A program made the translations under genes and the position numbers. 64,000 bases of DNA, taken from the NCBI RefSeq assembly GCF_009735585.1, contig NZ_VJVW01000001.1, positions 543,698-607,697 on the forward strand. Reading direction: 5' to 3'. The notes under the pieces are model-generated. The model did no database searches. It was not told the origin of the DNA and saw nothing but the letters and a program-made list of their open reading frames with translations. Position 1 is the stretch's first letter, and the number at the start of each line of letters is the position of its first letter. The DNA comes from Christiangramia aestuarii. Its GTDB lineage: Bacteria > Bacteroidota > Bacteroidia > Flavobacteriales > Flavobacteriaceae. This document shows positions 27,538-36,581 of the stretch, piece by piece.

Positions 27538-28152
27538 TCAAAGTAATATCAGGACAGCAATAAGCACAAAGATAACGACCTGCAACCATTTAAGGAAAAG
27601 TCCAGACCTGGGATGAGATTTTATATATTTCGAGATCCTGCCCGCCATCACCGCAACAAAACTAAAGATGACCAGCGCCTGAAGCATGAACAAACCTCCC
27701 AGGATATAGAACTGCAAAACCGTATTTCCTTCGGGTTCCCATAAAAATCCGGGGAAAAAAGCGAGGAAAAAAATGCTCACCTTGGGATTAAGCACGTTCA
27801 TGATAAATCCCTGCCTGTAAAGCCGGGCCATGCTTTTATCACTGATCCCTTCAGCAGTAAAAGCGATTTTGGGATCGCTCTTATAGACCTGGTAAGCCAG
27901 GTATAAAAGGTACAGGGCTCCAAGCACCTTAATGACCAGGAAAATGTATTCAGACTGTTTTATGATAGCAGAAACCCCAAAAGCAACCAGGCTGGTATGC
28001 ACCAGAATCCCGGAGACCAAGCCCAAGGCGGTCATTATTCCCTGTTTATATCCAAAGGCTATGGACCTCACCAGCACATAGATAATATCGGGGCCCGGTG
28101 AAAAAGTAAGCAGGATAGAAGCGGTTAAAAAAGGTATGAGTTGGTCTAGCAT
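27538..28152 (-). CDS. LysE/RhtB-family amino-acid exporter
   Basis: 204 residues with six predicted membrane segments. The family motif FSPGPDIIYVLVRSIAFGYK is at about residues 18-37, and the loop motif KVLGALYLLYLAYQVYKS at about 67-84. Members export amino acids such as lysine, threonine or homoserine; the specific substrate is unknown. It begins three bases after pyrD and is therefore co-transcribed with it, although no metabolic link is evident. Confidence 0.92.
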   Translation of the reverse strand: MLDQLIPFLTASILLTFSPGPDIIYVLVRSIAFGYKQGIMTALGLVSGILVHTSLVAFGVSAIIKQSEYIFLVIKVLGALYLLYLAYQVYKSDPKIAFTAEGISDKSMARLYRQGFIMNVLNPKVSIFFLAFFPGFLWEPEGNTVLQFYILGGLFMLQALVIFSFVAVMAGRISKYIKSHPRSGLFLKWLQVVIFVLIAVLILL

Positions 28153-28155
28153 AAA

Positions 28156-29178
28156 TTAAAGACCTTTCTCTAAAATCTTTTTGTTGATCGCCTTGATAAG
28201 TGCGGGGCCTTCATAAATGAAACCGGTATAAAGCTGCACTAGACTTGCTCCTGCCTCAAGCTTTTCTATGGCGTCTTCTGCCGAATGAATTCCACCCACT
28301 CCAATGATCGGGAATGCCTTCCCGCTTTTTTCCGAAAGGAACCTGATCACCTCGGTAGATCTTTTTGTAAGGGGTTTCCCGCTTAAACCTCCCATTTCAT
28401 TTTTATTTTCGGACTTAAGACCTTCACGAGAAATCGTGGTATTGGTAGCAATTACCCCGGCGATACCGGTCTCCTGCACAATTTCAATGATATCCATCAG
28501 CTGCTCATCGGTAAGATCTGGAGCTATCTTCAGAAGTATCGGCTTAGGATCAGGTTTTTGCTCATTTTTCTTCTGAAGCGTATTCAGCAAGTCCTTCAAC
28601 GGTTCTTTATCCTGTAATTCTCTAAGATTTGGAGTATTTGGTGAACTCACATTCACCACGAAATAATTCACATAATCGAATAAAGCCTCGAAACTATACA
28701 GGTAATCATCCTTGGCCTTCTCATTGGGAGTGATTTTATTTTTCCCAATATTTCCACCAATAAGCACATCCTTATTTTTTTTCAGCCTTTCTACCATCTC
28801 TTCCACACCATGGTTATTGAAACCCATTCGGTTGATGATAGCTGAATCTTCCTTTAACCTGAAAAGTCTTTTCTTTTCGTTACCCGGTTGTGGCTTTGGG
28901 GTTACCGTTCCCACTTCAATAAAACCGAAGCCGAGTGAGGAAAGTTCTTTATAAAGTTTCGCATCCTTATCGAAACCTGCCGCCAGCCCCACGGGGTTCT
29001 TGAACTTTAACCCGAACACCTCACGTTCCAGTCGCTTGTCTTCCACCTGGAATTTGGACCTCAGGTATGAAGTTGCCCCGGGGATCTTACAGAACTTTCT
29101 TAAAAAATTGAAGGTGAAATAATGCACCTCTTCAGGATCAAATTTAAAGAGGCCAGGTCTTATAAGCGATTTATACAT
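28156..29178 (-). CDS. pyrD: dihydroorotate dehydrogenase (quinone)
   Basis: 340 residues, class 2. It oxidises dihydroorotate to orotate and passes electrons to quinone at the membrane. An N-terminal amphipathic helix (residues 1-40) precedes the FMN barrel. Landmarks are [35 protein letters not shown] with the catalytic serine of class 2 enzymes, and the late [19 protein letters not shown] phosphate site. Start at the ATG at 29178. It is followed closely by the LysE-type exporter. Confidence 0.96.
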   Translation of the reverse strand: MYKSLIRPGLFKFDPEEVHYFTFNFLRKFCKIPGATSYLRSKFQVEDKRLEREVFGLKFKNPVGLAAGFDKDAKLYKELSSLGFGFIEVGTVTPKPQPGNEKKRLFRLKEDSAIINRMGFNNHGVEEMVERLKKNKDVLIGGNIGKNKITPNEKAKDDYLYSFEALFDYVNYFVVNVSSPNTPNLRELQDKEPLKDLLNTLQKKNEQKPDPKPILLKIAPDLTDEQLMDIIEIVQETGIAGVIATNTTISREGLKSENKNEMGGLSGKPLTKRSTEVIRFLSEKSGKAFPIIGVGGIHSAEDAIEKLEAGASLVQLYTGFIYEGPALIKAINKKILEKGL

Positions 29179-29194
29179 TGTTGTGAGGTTTGTG

Positions 29195-29202
29195 CAAAAA
29201 TA
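29195..29202 (-). promoter_or_regulatory. -7 element of pyrD
   Basis: Minus-strand TATTTTTG, 17 bases before the pyrD ATG. The -33 element is not clear. Confidence 0.4.
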
Positions 29203-29242
29203 GAATGAATATGGAAAAAACTATATGAAAACTTAAAAGGTT

Positions 29243-29272
29243 TTGAAGCAGGCCTCTATATATGTATTTTTG
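29243..29272 (+). promoter_or_regulatory. canonical promoter of pepT
   Basis: TTG (29243-29245) within TTTTG, a 19-base spacer and TATTTTTG (29265-29272) match the consensus. Transcription would start near 29279, about 11 bases before the ATG at 29290. Confidence 0.7.
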
Positions 29273-29289
29273 GACTAAATCTTAGCTTA

Positions 29290-30531
29290 ATGACCAATAA
29301 ACAGCATATAATTGATAGGTTTATCAGTTATGTAAAAATTGATACCCAGAGTGACCCTAACAGCAATTCAACCCCCAGCACTAAAAAGCAATGGGACCTG
29401 GCCAATAAACTTGTAGATGAACTTAAGGCCATAGGAATGCAGGAGGTGACCATAGACGAGCACGCTTACGTTATGGCAACCTTACCTGCGAATGTGCCTC
29501 ATACTGTCCCGGTGATAGGATTTGTTTCTCATTTTGATACGACCCCCGATTTTTCAGGAACCAATGTAAATCCCCAGATCATTGAAGATTATGACGGGAA
29601 AGATATTGTCCTGAACGAGGAAAAGGATATAGTTCTTTCTTCTGAATATTTTGAGGATCTTCAGCAGTATAAGGGCCAAACCATCATTACCACAGATGGG
29701 ACCACTCTTCTGGGAGCCGACGATAAGGCCGGGATCACCGAGATCATGACGGCTATGGAATATCTTATCGATAACCCGGAAATTCCGCATGGCAAGATCA
29801 GGGTTTGTTTTACACCAGACGAAGAAATTGGCCGGGGAGCCCATAAATTTGATGTTGAAAAATTCGGCGCCGAATGGGCGTACACTATGGATGGCAGCCA
29901 GATAGGAGAACTGGAATATGAGAATTTTAACGCTGCCCAGGCAGTAGTAAGAATAGAAGGAAAAAGCGTCCACCCTGGTTATGCCAAGGATAGGATGATC
30001 AACAGCATGTATATAGCCCAGGATTTCATCAATTCCCTTCCCAGGCTGGAAACTCCGGAACATACCGAAGATCGCCAGGGATTTTTTCATTTGAGCAGTA
30101 TAAAAGGAGATGTGGAAGAAACAGTTCTGGAATATATCATAAGAGACCATGACCGCACCCATTTTGAGGCGCGAAAAAAGATGATGAAAGACCTTGGAAA
30201 TGATATCTGTGCGCAATACGAAAGGGATTGTGTCCAGATCGAGATCAAGGACCAGTATTTCAATATGCGTGAAAAGGTAGAACCGGTAATGTATATCGTA
30301 GACCTGGCCCAGGAAGCCATGGAAGCTGTAGATGTAAAGCCCATCATCAAACCAATTAGAGGAGGTACAGATGGGGCCCAGTTAAGTTTTATGGGACTGC
30401 CCTGCCCTAATATTTTTGCCGGCGGACATAATTTTCATGGCAAGTATGAATATGTACCTGTGGAGAGTATGCAGAAAGCGGCCGAAGTTATCATGAAGCT
30501 GGCCGAGCTTACCGCCAAAAAATATGAATAA
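29290..30531 (+). CDS. pepT: tripeptide aminopeptidase (peptidase T)
   Basis: 413 residues, M20B family. It removes the N-terminal residue from tripeptides in the cytoplasm with two zinc ions. The first metal region is [24 protein letters not shown] holds the bridging Asp, and [11 protein letters not shown] the catalytic Glu pair. The dimerisation lid with SVHPGYAK lies at about 220-227, and the last His is in [12 protein letters not shown]. It is followed by the YdeI-type gene 15 bases later, probably in one transcript. Confidence 0.96.
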   Translation: MTNKQHIIDRFISYVKIDTQSDPNSNSTPSTKKQWDLANKLVDELKAIGMQEVTIDEHAYVMATLPANVPHTVPVIGFVSHFDTTPDFSGTNVNPQIIEDYDGKDIVLNEEKDIVLSSEYFEDLQQYKGQTIITTDGTTLLGADDKAGITEIMTAMEYLIDNPEIPHGKIRVCFTPDEEIGRGAHKFDVEKFGAEWAYTMDGSQIGELEYENFNAAQAVVRIEGKSVHPGYAKDRMINSMYIAQDFINSLPRLETPEHTEDRQGFFHLSSIKGDVEETVLEYIIRDHDRTHFEARKKMMKDLGNDICAQYERDCVQIEIKDQYFNMREKVEPVMYIVDLAQEAMEAVDVKPIIKPIRGGTDGAQLSFMGLPCPNIFAGGHNFHGKYEYVPVESMQKAAEVIMKLAELTAKKYE

Positions 30532-30546
30532 TTAAATCTGTAGACC

Positions 30547-31140
30547 ATGCCTGTTAAAAATGCTGAAGAATACATTTCTTCTCATGAATACTGGGAAGAA
30601 GAATTGAGGCAGCTTCATGAAATGATCATGACCACAGAACTAAAGTCGGAGATCAAATGGGGAGCTCCCGTTTATACCCTGGACGGAAAGAATGTTGTGG
30701 GCCTGGGAGCATTTAAGAATCATTTTGGCCTTTGGTTCTTCAATGGTGCCCTATTAAAGGAAAATACCGCCTTACTGGTAAATGCCCAGGAAGGGAAGAC
30801 CAAGGCCCTGAGACAGATTAAATTCGAAAAAGGGGACAATTTAAAAACCTCGGTTCTTCTCCCGTATATTCAGGAGGCGATCCAGAATCAAAAAGAAGGC
30901 AAGGAAATAAAGCCTGTGAAAGTAAAAACCCTGGTGATCCCGCCAGAACTTGCCGCAGCATTAAAAGCCGACAGGGAGCTGGAAAAATATTTTAACGAAC
31001 TTACTCCCGGCAAACAAAGGGAATATGCCGCGCACATTAAGGAAGCAAAAAGAGAGGCTACCAAAATAAGCCGGATCGAGAAGATCATTCCCATGATCAA
31101 GAAAGGGGTTGGCCTTAATGATAAATACAAGAATTGTTAG
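30547..31140 (+). CDS. YdeI/OmpD-associated family protein (DUF1801 fold)
   Basis: 197 residues in two parts. The first (about 1-110) has the DUF1801/YdhG-like pattern EYWEEELRQLHEMI, SEIKWGAPVYTLDGKNVVGL and FGLWFFNGALL. The second (about 125-195) is the YdeI C-terminal helical module with ELAAALKADRELEKYFNELT and REYAAHIKEAKREATKISRIEKI split over two helices. The biochemical role of this family is unknown. It shares a transcript with pepT and ends at a strong terminator. Confidence 0.85.
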   Translation: MPVKNAEEYISSHEYWEEELRQLHEMIMTTELKSEIKWGAPVYTLDGKNVVGLGAFKNHFGLWFFNGALLKENTALLVNAQEGKTKALRQIKFEKGDNLKTSVLLPYIQEAIQNQKEGKEIKPVKVKTLVIPPELAAALKADRELEKYFNELTPGKQREYAAHIKEAKREATKISRIEKIIPMIKKGVGLNDKYKNC

Positions 31141-31143
31141 AAC

Positions 31144-31177
31144 AAAAAAAAGCAGCTTTTAGAAAGCTGCTTTTTTA
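31144..31177. terminator. bidirectional intrinsic terminator
   Basis: AGCAGCTTT (31151-31159) pairs with AAAGCTGCT (31163-31171) around a TAG loop, with an A-run before and T-run after, between the YdeI-type gene and convergent yajC. Confidence 0.85.
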
Positions 31178-31193
31178 TTACAAGTAGTAAAAC

Positions 31194-31496
31194 TTATTTT
31201 TTCTTTTCCTTTTCCTTCACAGGCTCATTAAGTTTCTGACTCATCTCCATTGAGATTGAAGAACGGTCGAAAGTAATTTTTCCTGCTCCGGTTTCAATTA
31301 TCACCGAATTATTTTTTTCGCTGAAATCTACGATCTTGCCGTGCATCCCACTTTTGGTAATGATCCGATCTCCTTTTTTAAGCTCGGCGGCAAAATTCTT
31401 TTCCTGTTTAGCTTTTTTCATTTGCGGACGTATCATAAAAAAATACACCACCACAAACATTAAAATAATTGGTGCAAACTGCGTTAATTGATCCAT
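31194..31496 (-). CDS. yajC: preprotein translocase subunit YajC
   Basis: 100 residues. A single N-terminal membrane helix (about 5-22, ILMFVVVYFFMIRPQMKK) is followed by a small basic soluble domain with GDRIITKSGMHGKI, the YajC signature. YajC associates with SecDF to support protein export. It starts eight bases after the DUF1573 lipoprotein gene, an arrangement common in Bacteroidota. Confidence 0.95.
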   Translation of the reverse strand: MDQLTQFAPIILMFVVVYFFMIRPQMKKAKQEKNFAAELKKGDRIITKSGMHGKIVDFSEKNNSVIIETGAGKITFDRSSISMEMSQKLNEPVKEKEKKK

Positions 31497-31504
31497 ATAT
31501 GCTT

Positions 31505-31963
31505 TTAGCTAGCGTTTTCGTCAGCTTCTACAAAAGCCTTGATTTTAATCTGTTCTTTTCCTTTTTCTGTATTTGCAGATACAGTAACTGTTTTGGTAAC
31601 CTGTCCGTTTCCAGATCCATTGAACTTAACAAGCATCTCTCCAGATTCTCCAGGAGCGATAGTTTCGTTCTTAGGATAAGTTGGTACTGTACAACCACAT
31701 GAACTTGATGCGTTGGTGATCACCAATGGAGCATCTCCAGTGTTGGTAAATTTGAAGGTGTGCTCAACTGCAGTACCCTTGGCGATATTACCAAAATCGA
31801 ACTCAGTTTCTTCGAAGGTAATTTCAGGATAAACGGTTTCCTTAGCGTCACGCTCAGCTGAAGCCTCTACGTTTTCAGCTTTTACCTTATCTGAGGCGTT
31901 ATCTTTACATCCGGTGAACAGCATTGCCCCTACTGCCGCAAACATCAAAATTGTTTTTTTCAT
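31505..31963 (-). CDS. DUF1573-domain lipoprotein
   Basis: 152 residues. The signal ends MLFTGC with Cys19 lipidated. The mature part is an immunoglobulin-like DUF1573 domain with FEETEFDFGNIAKGTAVEHT and the conserved SSCGCTVPTYPK. The domain is widespread in Bacteroidota envelopes and has no firm function. It lies between nusB and yajC in a leftward cluster and is probably co-transcribed with yajC. Confidence 0.9.
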   Translation of the reverse strand: MKKTILMFAAVGAMLFTGCKDNASDKVKAENVEASAERDAKETVYPEITFEETEFDFGNIAKGTAVEHTFKFTNTGDAPLVITNASSSCGCTVPTYPKNETIAPGESGEMLVKFNGSGNGQVTKTVTVSANTEKGKEQIKIKAFVEADENAS

Positions 31964-32017
31964 GGTGAAGTTATTTTGTTAAATTTCTAATTGATAAAAA
32001 TAAAGAAAAAATCTTAA

Positions 32018-32962
32018 CTACATAAGACCCCTTCCGGTTTTATTCAGTTTATCTTCAGATTGATATTCCTTGGATAATTTATCCAGAACCCCGTTGATAA
32101 AGATGCTGCTTTTAGGAGTACTATACTCTTTAGCGATCTCGAGATATTCGTTAATGGTCACTTTTACCGGGATACTTGTAAACTTCAGGAATTCACAGAT
32201 CGCCATTTTAATAAGTACCATATCTACCTCGGCGATCCTATCCTTGTCCCAGTTAGGGGTTTTACCTAACATTTCTTCAGAAAGATCTTCATCGTTCAGA
32301 TATGTCTTTCTGAATAGCTTGACGGCAAATTCCTTATCCTCTTCGTTCTTGAATAGCCGGGTGATCTTCTTCTCCCTCCCGGTGGATTCTTTCAGTTTCT
32401 GAAGGAATTTCAGGATAGCAGTATTCACAAGTGGCAGGTCGTCTACCCAGGTAAGTTTCCTATCTTCCAGGTAATCGTATAGTTTCTCGTTAGGCGCGAT
32501 GATCTCTTTAAAAATATGGATGATAAATTCCTTATCCTCCTTAAAGCTACCTTCACGAGTCTCCATATAATCCTGGTAAACTTCGCTATATCTTATTTCG
32601 TTCCAGATGATCGCAACATACTCATCATCCTGTTTCCAGTGATTGATCTTATGTCTCTCCAGGGCATCCTGAATGCTTTCGTTCTCACTAAGGATCTGAA
32701 AGATCTTATTATCCACGAATTTGCGGTTAGGATCTTTCTCCTCGCTGGTGGCTAGATGTTTTTGTTGTGATTTCTCTAAATAGGATTCTGCGTGTCCTTT
32801 TATTTCGGTGATCAGGCTAATCTGAAGCAGGAACAGGTCGTACATTTCCTGCATGCTTTTAAGCAGGAATTTCTCTTCGGTGGCAAGGTTATCATTCTGG
32901 CTTTGGTTAAAAGCGTATAGGGACTGCATTACTTTAACCCTGATATGTCTTCTTGTCAACAT
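32018..32962 (-). CDS. nusB: transcription antitermination factor NusB, long form
   Basis: 314 residues, about twice the length of the E. coli protein, which is the usual form in Bacteroidota. The first part starts MLTRRHIRVKVMQSLYAF, the NusB opening motif, and then carries an extra helical region (about 60-180). The C-terminal NusB fold contains ILKFLQKLKEST, DEDLSEEMLGKTPNWD, and INEYLEIAKEYSTPKSSIF followed by INGVLD. NusB with NusE binds boxA RNA in rRNA transcription. A 5' stem-loop precedes it. Confidence 0.93.
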   Translation of the reverse strand: MLTRRHIRVKVMQSLYAFNQSQNDNLATEEKFLLKSMQEMYDLFLLQISLITEIKGHAESYLEKSQQKHLATSEEKDPNRKFVDNKIFQILSENESIQDALERHKINHWKQDDEYVAIIWNEIRYSEVYQDYMETREGSFKEDKEFIIHIFKEIIAPNEKLYDYLEDRKLTWVDDLPLVNTAILKFLQKLKESTGREKKITRLFKNEEDKEFAVKLFRKTYLNDEDLSEEMLGKTPNWDKDRIAEVDMVLIKMAICEFLKFTSIPVKVTINEYLEIAKEYSTPKSSIFINGVLDKLSKEYQSEDKLNKTGRGLM

Positions 32963-32991
32963 AATATAAAAGAACTTTTTAGAATTTAGAA

Positions 32992-33017
32992 AGGGCGAAA
33001 GTATCCACTTTCGCCCT
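32992..33017 (-). other. strong stem-loop at the 5' end of the nusB message
   Basis: AGGGCGAAAGT and ACTTTCGCCCT form a perfect 11-bp stem around a four-base loop, 30 bases before the nusB start. It also lies after the leucine dehydrogenase stop (33045) but has no good U-run. It overlaps the expected transcription start given by the -7 element at 33019-33026. Confidence 0.7.
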
Positions 33018-33018
33018 G

Positions 33019-33026
33019 CAAAAATA
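33019..33026 (-). promoter_or_regulatory. -7 element of nusB
   Basis: Minus-strand TATTTTTG, 57 bases before the nusB ATG and directly next to the stem-loop. No clear -33 TTG. Confidence 0.4.
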
Positions 33027-33044
33027 TCAATAAATTAGAACTGA

Positions 33045-34148
33045 CTAATTTAAATTTTGATTTTTTCTGTCCTCAATTCTCTGCTTCGCGATCTGCAATG
33101 CAGCGAAATGAGTGGTAATATCGTCTTTAGAAGCCTTTTCCAGGATCCTAAGAGTAGTATTGTAAATATTCTCGGTCTTGCGCATGATCTCCTGCCTGTC
33201 GTAGTTCTCCAGTTCAGCATATACGTTTATGATCCCTCCGGCGTTGATAAGGAAATCTGGAGCGTATACAATACCTCTTTTCTGAAGTATGCTTCCGTGG
33301 GCCACCTCATCTGCCAGCTGATTGTTAGCTGCACCGGCAATGATGTCTACTTTCAATCTTTCGATAGTATCATCGTTGATGGTTGCTCCAAGGGCACATG
33401 GCGCATAGATATCCACATCTGCGGAATAGATATCCCTTCCTGTAAATACATGAGCACCGTATTTCTTGCTTACTTCCTGAAGACGCTCTTCGTTGATATC
33501 GCTAATGAACACCTCGGCACCGTCCTGGGTAAGGTATTCTACAAGGGTTTCGCCAACATGACCAATTCCCTGTACCAGTACTTTCTTACCTTCAAGGTCA
33601 TCGCTGCCATATTTGAACTTGGCAGAAGCCTTTAAGCCCATAAATACACCATAAGCGGTGATCGGTGACGGGTTACCTGCTCCACCTTTAGACTCGGAGA
33701 TCCCGGTAACATAAGGCGTCACCTCTCTTACCGTATCCATATCTGAAGTTTCCATTCCAACATCTTCTGCGGTGATATATTTTCCACCTAGAGAATGAAC
33801 AAATTCACCGAACCTTTTCATAAGCTCAGGAGTCTTATCCTTCTTGGCATCTCCAATGATCACTGCTTTTCCCCCACCCAGGTTCAAACCTGTGATCGCA
33901 CTCTTGAAGGTCATCCCTCTGGATAGACGTAAAACATCGTTTACAGCCTCCCATTCACTGGTGTAGTTCCACATCCTGGTACCACCCAGAGCAGGTCCTA
34001 AAACAGTGTTATGAATACCAATTATTGCCTTTAAACCTGTATCTTTGTCGTTGCAAAAAACGATTTGCTCGTGTTCATCGAAGGACACCTGCCCGAAGAC
34101 CGGCGCAGACTTTTTTAGTTCATTTGCATTTAGAACGTCAACTTGCAT
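33045..34148 (-). CDS. Glu/Leu/Phe/Val dehydrogenase, leucine dehydrogenase type
   Basis: 367 residues. It oxidatively deaminates branched-chain amino acids to 2-oxo acids with NAD. The catalytic lysine region is GPALGGTRMWNY, then GMTFKSAITGLNLGGGKAVI (about residues 79-98), the glycine-rich signature of Leu/Phe dehydrogenases. The NAD fold carries VLVQGIGHVGETLVEYL. The length matches the leucine-dehydrogenase group rather than the longer glutamate dehydrogenases. It may feed the HMG-CoA lyase pathway encoded 6 kb away. The gene is monocistronic. Confidence 0.92.
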   Translation of the reverse strand: MQVDVLNANELKKSAPVFGQVSFDEHEQIVFCNDKDTGLKAIIGIHNTVLGPALGGTRMWNYTSEWEAVNDVLRLSRGMTFKSAITGLNLGGGKAVIIGDAKKDKTPELMKRFGEFVHSLGGKYITAEDVGMETSDMDTVREVTPYVTGISESKGGAGNPSPITAYGVFMGLKASAKFKYGSDDLEGKKVLVQGIGHVGETLVEYLTQDGAEVFISDINEERLQEVSKKYGAHVFTGRDIYSADVDIYAPCALGATINDDTIERLKVDIIAGAANNQLADEVAHGSILQKRGIVYAPDFLINAGGIINVYAELENYDRQEIMRKTENIYNTTLRILEKASKDDITTHFAALQIAKQRIEDRKNQNLN

Positions 34149-34201
34149 AATTTGTTGATTTTTAAATTTTTCAGATTTTGAATTTGACCAAAAATCCGAT
34201 G

Positions 34202-34209
34202 CAAAAATA
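34202..34209 (-). promoter_or_regulatory. -7 element of the leucine dehydrogenase gene
   Basis: Minus-strand TATTTTTG, 54 bases before the ATG at 34148. The -33 element is not clear. Confidence 0.4.
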
Positions 34210-34281
34210 ATAATATTTTAAAATTCGGTGATTTAAAACGTGTTAAATTACAGAATCCTCAAACAACCCTAAAAATACTGA

Positions 34282-36039
34282 ATGAAAAATCTTCAGCATC
34301 TCAATAAGTATTTTAAAAAATATAAATGGAGGTTATTGGTAGGCCTGGTGATCACCATCGCCGCCAGGATCTTCGCCATTTACTATATCCCGCTTATCGG
34401 GAAAAGTACCGTGATCATTGAAAAATGGGTGAACGGCACCGTAACCGATATCGAGACCGTAAAAAGCGAGCTGGCCTATAACATCCTACTTATCGTGGGA
34501 ACTACCCTGATCGCAGCTTTTTTTACCTTTTTGATGCGGCAAACCTTCATCGTGGTCTCCCGGCATATGGAATACGATCTTAAGAACGAGGTCTACCAGC
34601 ATTACCAGGAGCTTTCGCTTAATTTCTATAAAAAGAACCGTACCGGTGACCTGATGAACCGTATTAGTGAAGATGTTTCTAAAGTGCGCTTATATCTTGG
34701 TCCGGCGATCATGTATAGTGTGACCACCTTCACCTCCACCATCGTGGTACTTATCTTTATGATACAGGCGGCACCAATCCTCACGCTGTATACGGTAATT
34801 CCTCTACCTATACTTGCATTTTCAATCTACAAGCTTAGCGTGGCCATACACCAGCGCAGTACGGTGGTGCAGCAATATTTATCAAAGCTTAACACTTTTA
34901 CCCAGGAAAGTTTCAGCGGGATCGCCGTGATCAAATCTTATGGGATAGAACCACAGACCAACACCAATTTCACTGAACTTTCTAATGGAAGCCGCGAAAA
35001 GAACATAGACCTGGTAAAAGTACAGGCGTTTTTCTTCCCGCTTATGATCCTGCTTATTGGAATAAGCAATATCATTGTGATCTATGTTGGCGGGAGAAGG
35101 ATCATTTCTGGTGAGATCGCCAATATCGATGTCCTGGTAGAATTCATTCTGTATGTGAACATGCTTACCTGGCCGGTGGCTTCTATAGGCTGGGTGACCT
35201 CGCTGGTACAACAGGCTGAAGCCAGCCAGGAAAGGATCAACGAGTTCCTGAGCGAAAAACCAGAGATCACTAATCCAAGATCTGAACCCGATACCATCAA
35301 GGGAAGCATAGAATTCAGGAACGTGAGTTTTACTTACGACGATACGAACATCACCGCGCTTAAGAATGTTTCTTTCAATGTTCAGAAGGGAGAAACCCTG
35401 GCGATCATCGGGAAAACAGGATCGGGAAAATCCACGATCCTGGAGCTTATTGGAAGGCTTTATGATGTGGACCAGGGCGAGATACTCATAGACGATCGCA
35501 ATATTGAAAAACTCAACCTGGAAAGCCTGAGAGAAAGCATAGGCTATGTTCCACAGGACGCTTTCCTGTTCAGTGATAGCATTAGAAACAACATCAAATT
35601 TGGAAAGACCGATGCGACCGAGGAAGAGATCATTACCGCGGCCAGGAACGCTTCGGTACATAAAAACATCATGGGCTTCAGCAAAGGTTACGATACCGTT
35701 CTGGGTGAACGAGGCATCACCCTTTCGGGCGGGCAGAAACAGAGGGTTTCCATAGCCCGGGCCATTATTCACGACCCGGAGATCCTGCTTTTCGATGACT
35801 GCCTTTCTGCAGTAGATACCGAAACCGAGGAAGAGATCCTGAACAACCTTTTCCAGATCACCAAGAACAAGACCACTATCATTGTAAGCCACCGAATCTC
35901 TTCAGCAAAAAATGCTGATAAAATAATCATTCTTGAAGATGGACAGATCGTCCAGGAAGGCACTCACCAACAGCTGTTGAATACGCAGGGATACTATAAA
36001 GAACTCTACGCGAAACAGCTAAATGAAAAAGAAATGTGA
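34282..36039 (+). CDS. ABC transporter, fused permease and ATPase (MsbA-like exporter)
   Basis: 585 residues, a half-transporter. The six-helix membrane domain covers about residues 1-315 with the coupling segment FYKKNRTGDLMNRISEDVSK. The ATPase domain at about 335-580 has Walker A GKTGSGKST, signature LSGGQKQR and Walker B ILLFDDCLSAVD; the catalytic position after Walker B is Asp-Cys rather than the usual Asp-Glu. It probably exports lipids or drugs from the inner membrane as a homodimer or with a partner encoded elsewhere. If the Glu is truly absent, heterodimer function is more likely. Confidence 0.9.
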   Translation: MKNLQHLNKYFKKYKWRLLVGLVITIAARIFAIYYIPLIGKSTVIIEKWVNGTVTDIETVKSELAYNILLIVGTTLIAAFFTFLMRQTFIVVSRHMEYDLKNEVYQHYQELSLNFYKKNRTGDLMNRISEDVSKVRLYLGPAIMYSVTTFTSTIVVLIFMIQAAPILTLYTVIPLPILAFSIYKLSVAIHQRSTVVQQYLSKLNTFTQESFSGIAVIKSYGIEPQTNTNFTELSNGSREKNIDLVKVQAFFFPLMILLIGISNIIVIYVGGRRIISGEIANIDVLVEFILYVNMLTWPVASIGWVTSLVQQAEASQERINEFLSEKPEITNPRSEPDTIKGSIEFRNVSFTYDDTNITALKNVSFNVQKGETLAIIGKTGSGKSTILELIGRLYDVDQGEILIDDRNIEKLNLESLRESIGYVPQDAFLFSDSIRNNIKFGKTDATEEEIITAARNASVHKNIMGFSKGYDTVLGERGITLSGGQKQRVSIARAIIHDPEILLFDDCLSAVDTETEEEILNNLFQITKNKTTIIVSHRISSAKNADKIIILEDGQIVQEGTHQQLLNTQGYYKELYAKQLNEKEM

Positions 36040-36114
36040 AAATATTTTGTGAGATGTTAAAAATTTTTAGATTTTTGGACTCGACAATAACAAACCATTA
36101 AAGAATCTATTGAT

Positions 36115-36501
36115 ATGAGCGACAAGGGAATGATGGAGAAAGAAGAAATATTCTCTAAAGTTTTACGAGCGGGAAGAAGAACTTATTTTTTTGATGTAAG
36201 ATCAACCCGAGCTGATGATTATTACCTCACCATCACTGAAAGTAAGAAATTCACTAACGACGATGGTTCTTTTTATTACAAAAAACACAAGATCTATCTT
36301 TACAAAGAAGATTTTGACGGATTCAGAGAGATCCTTGAAGAAATGACCAACTACATCATTTCAGAAAAAGGAGAAGAAGTGATAAGCGAACGTCACCAGA
36401 AAGACTTCAAAAAGGAGTATGATGATGACAGTACTGAAAGCTCTGCTTCAAACTCAACTCCGGCAGAGAAGTTCACCGATGTAAGCTTCGACGATATATA
36501 A
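36115..36501 (+). CDS. DUF3276 / PUR-alpha-like nucleic-acid-binding protein
   Basis: 128 residues. The central part (about residues 10-80: EIFSKVLRAGRRTYFFDVRS, DDYYLTITESKK, KHKIYLYKEDFDGFREILEE) is the single PUR repeat characteristic of Bacteroidota DUF3276 proteins, which form dimers like eukaryotic PUR-alpha and bind single-stranded DNA or RNA. The C-terminus is acidic and serine-rich and probably disordered. It stands alone between the ABC transporter and a terminator. Its cellular target is unknown. Confidence 0.92.
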   Translation: MSDKGMMEKEEIFSKVLRAGRRTYFFDVRSTRADDYYLTITESKKFTNDDGSFYYKKHKIYLYKEDFDGFREILEEMTNYIISEKGEEVISERHQKDFKKEYDDDSTESSASNSTPAEKFTDVSFDDI

Positions 36502-36526
36502 CAGGCAAATTACAACTGAATATAGG

Positions 36527-36555
36527 AACCGCTCTTTTTAAGGGCGGTTTTTTTT
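36527..36555 (+). terminator. terminator of the DUF3276 gene
   Basis: AACCGCTCTT (36527-36536) pairs with AAGGGCGGTT (36540-36549), with one G-U pair, around TTT, followed by six T residues. Confidence 0.85.
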
Positions 36556-36581
36556 ATCTTAGATTTTCCAAAATCCAAATT

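Noticed and set aside
34882-35892. 336-codon frame antisense to the ABC exporter
   Set aside because: The sense frame has all ABC motifs; the antisense frame has no recognisable domain and is explained by codon bias.
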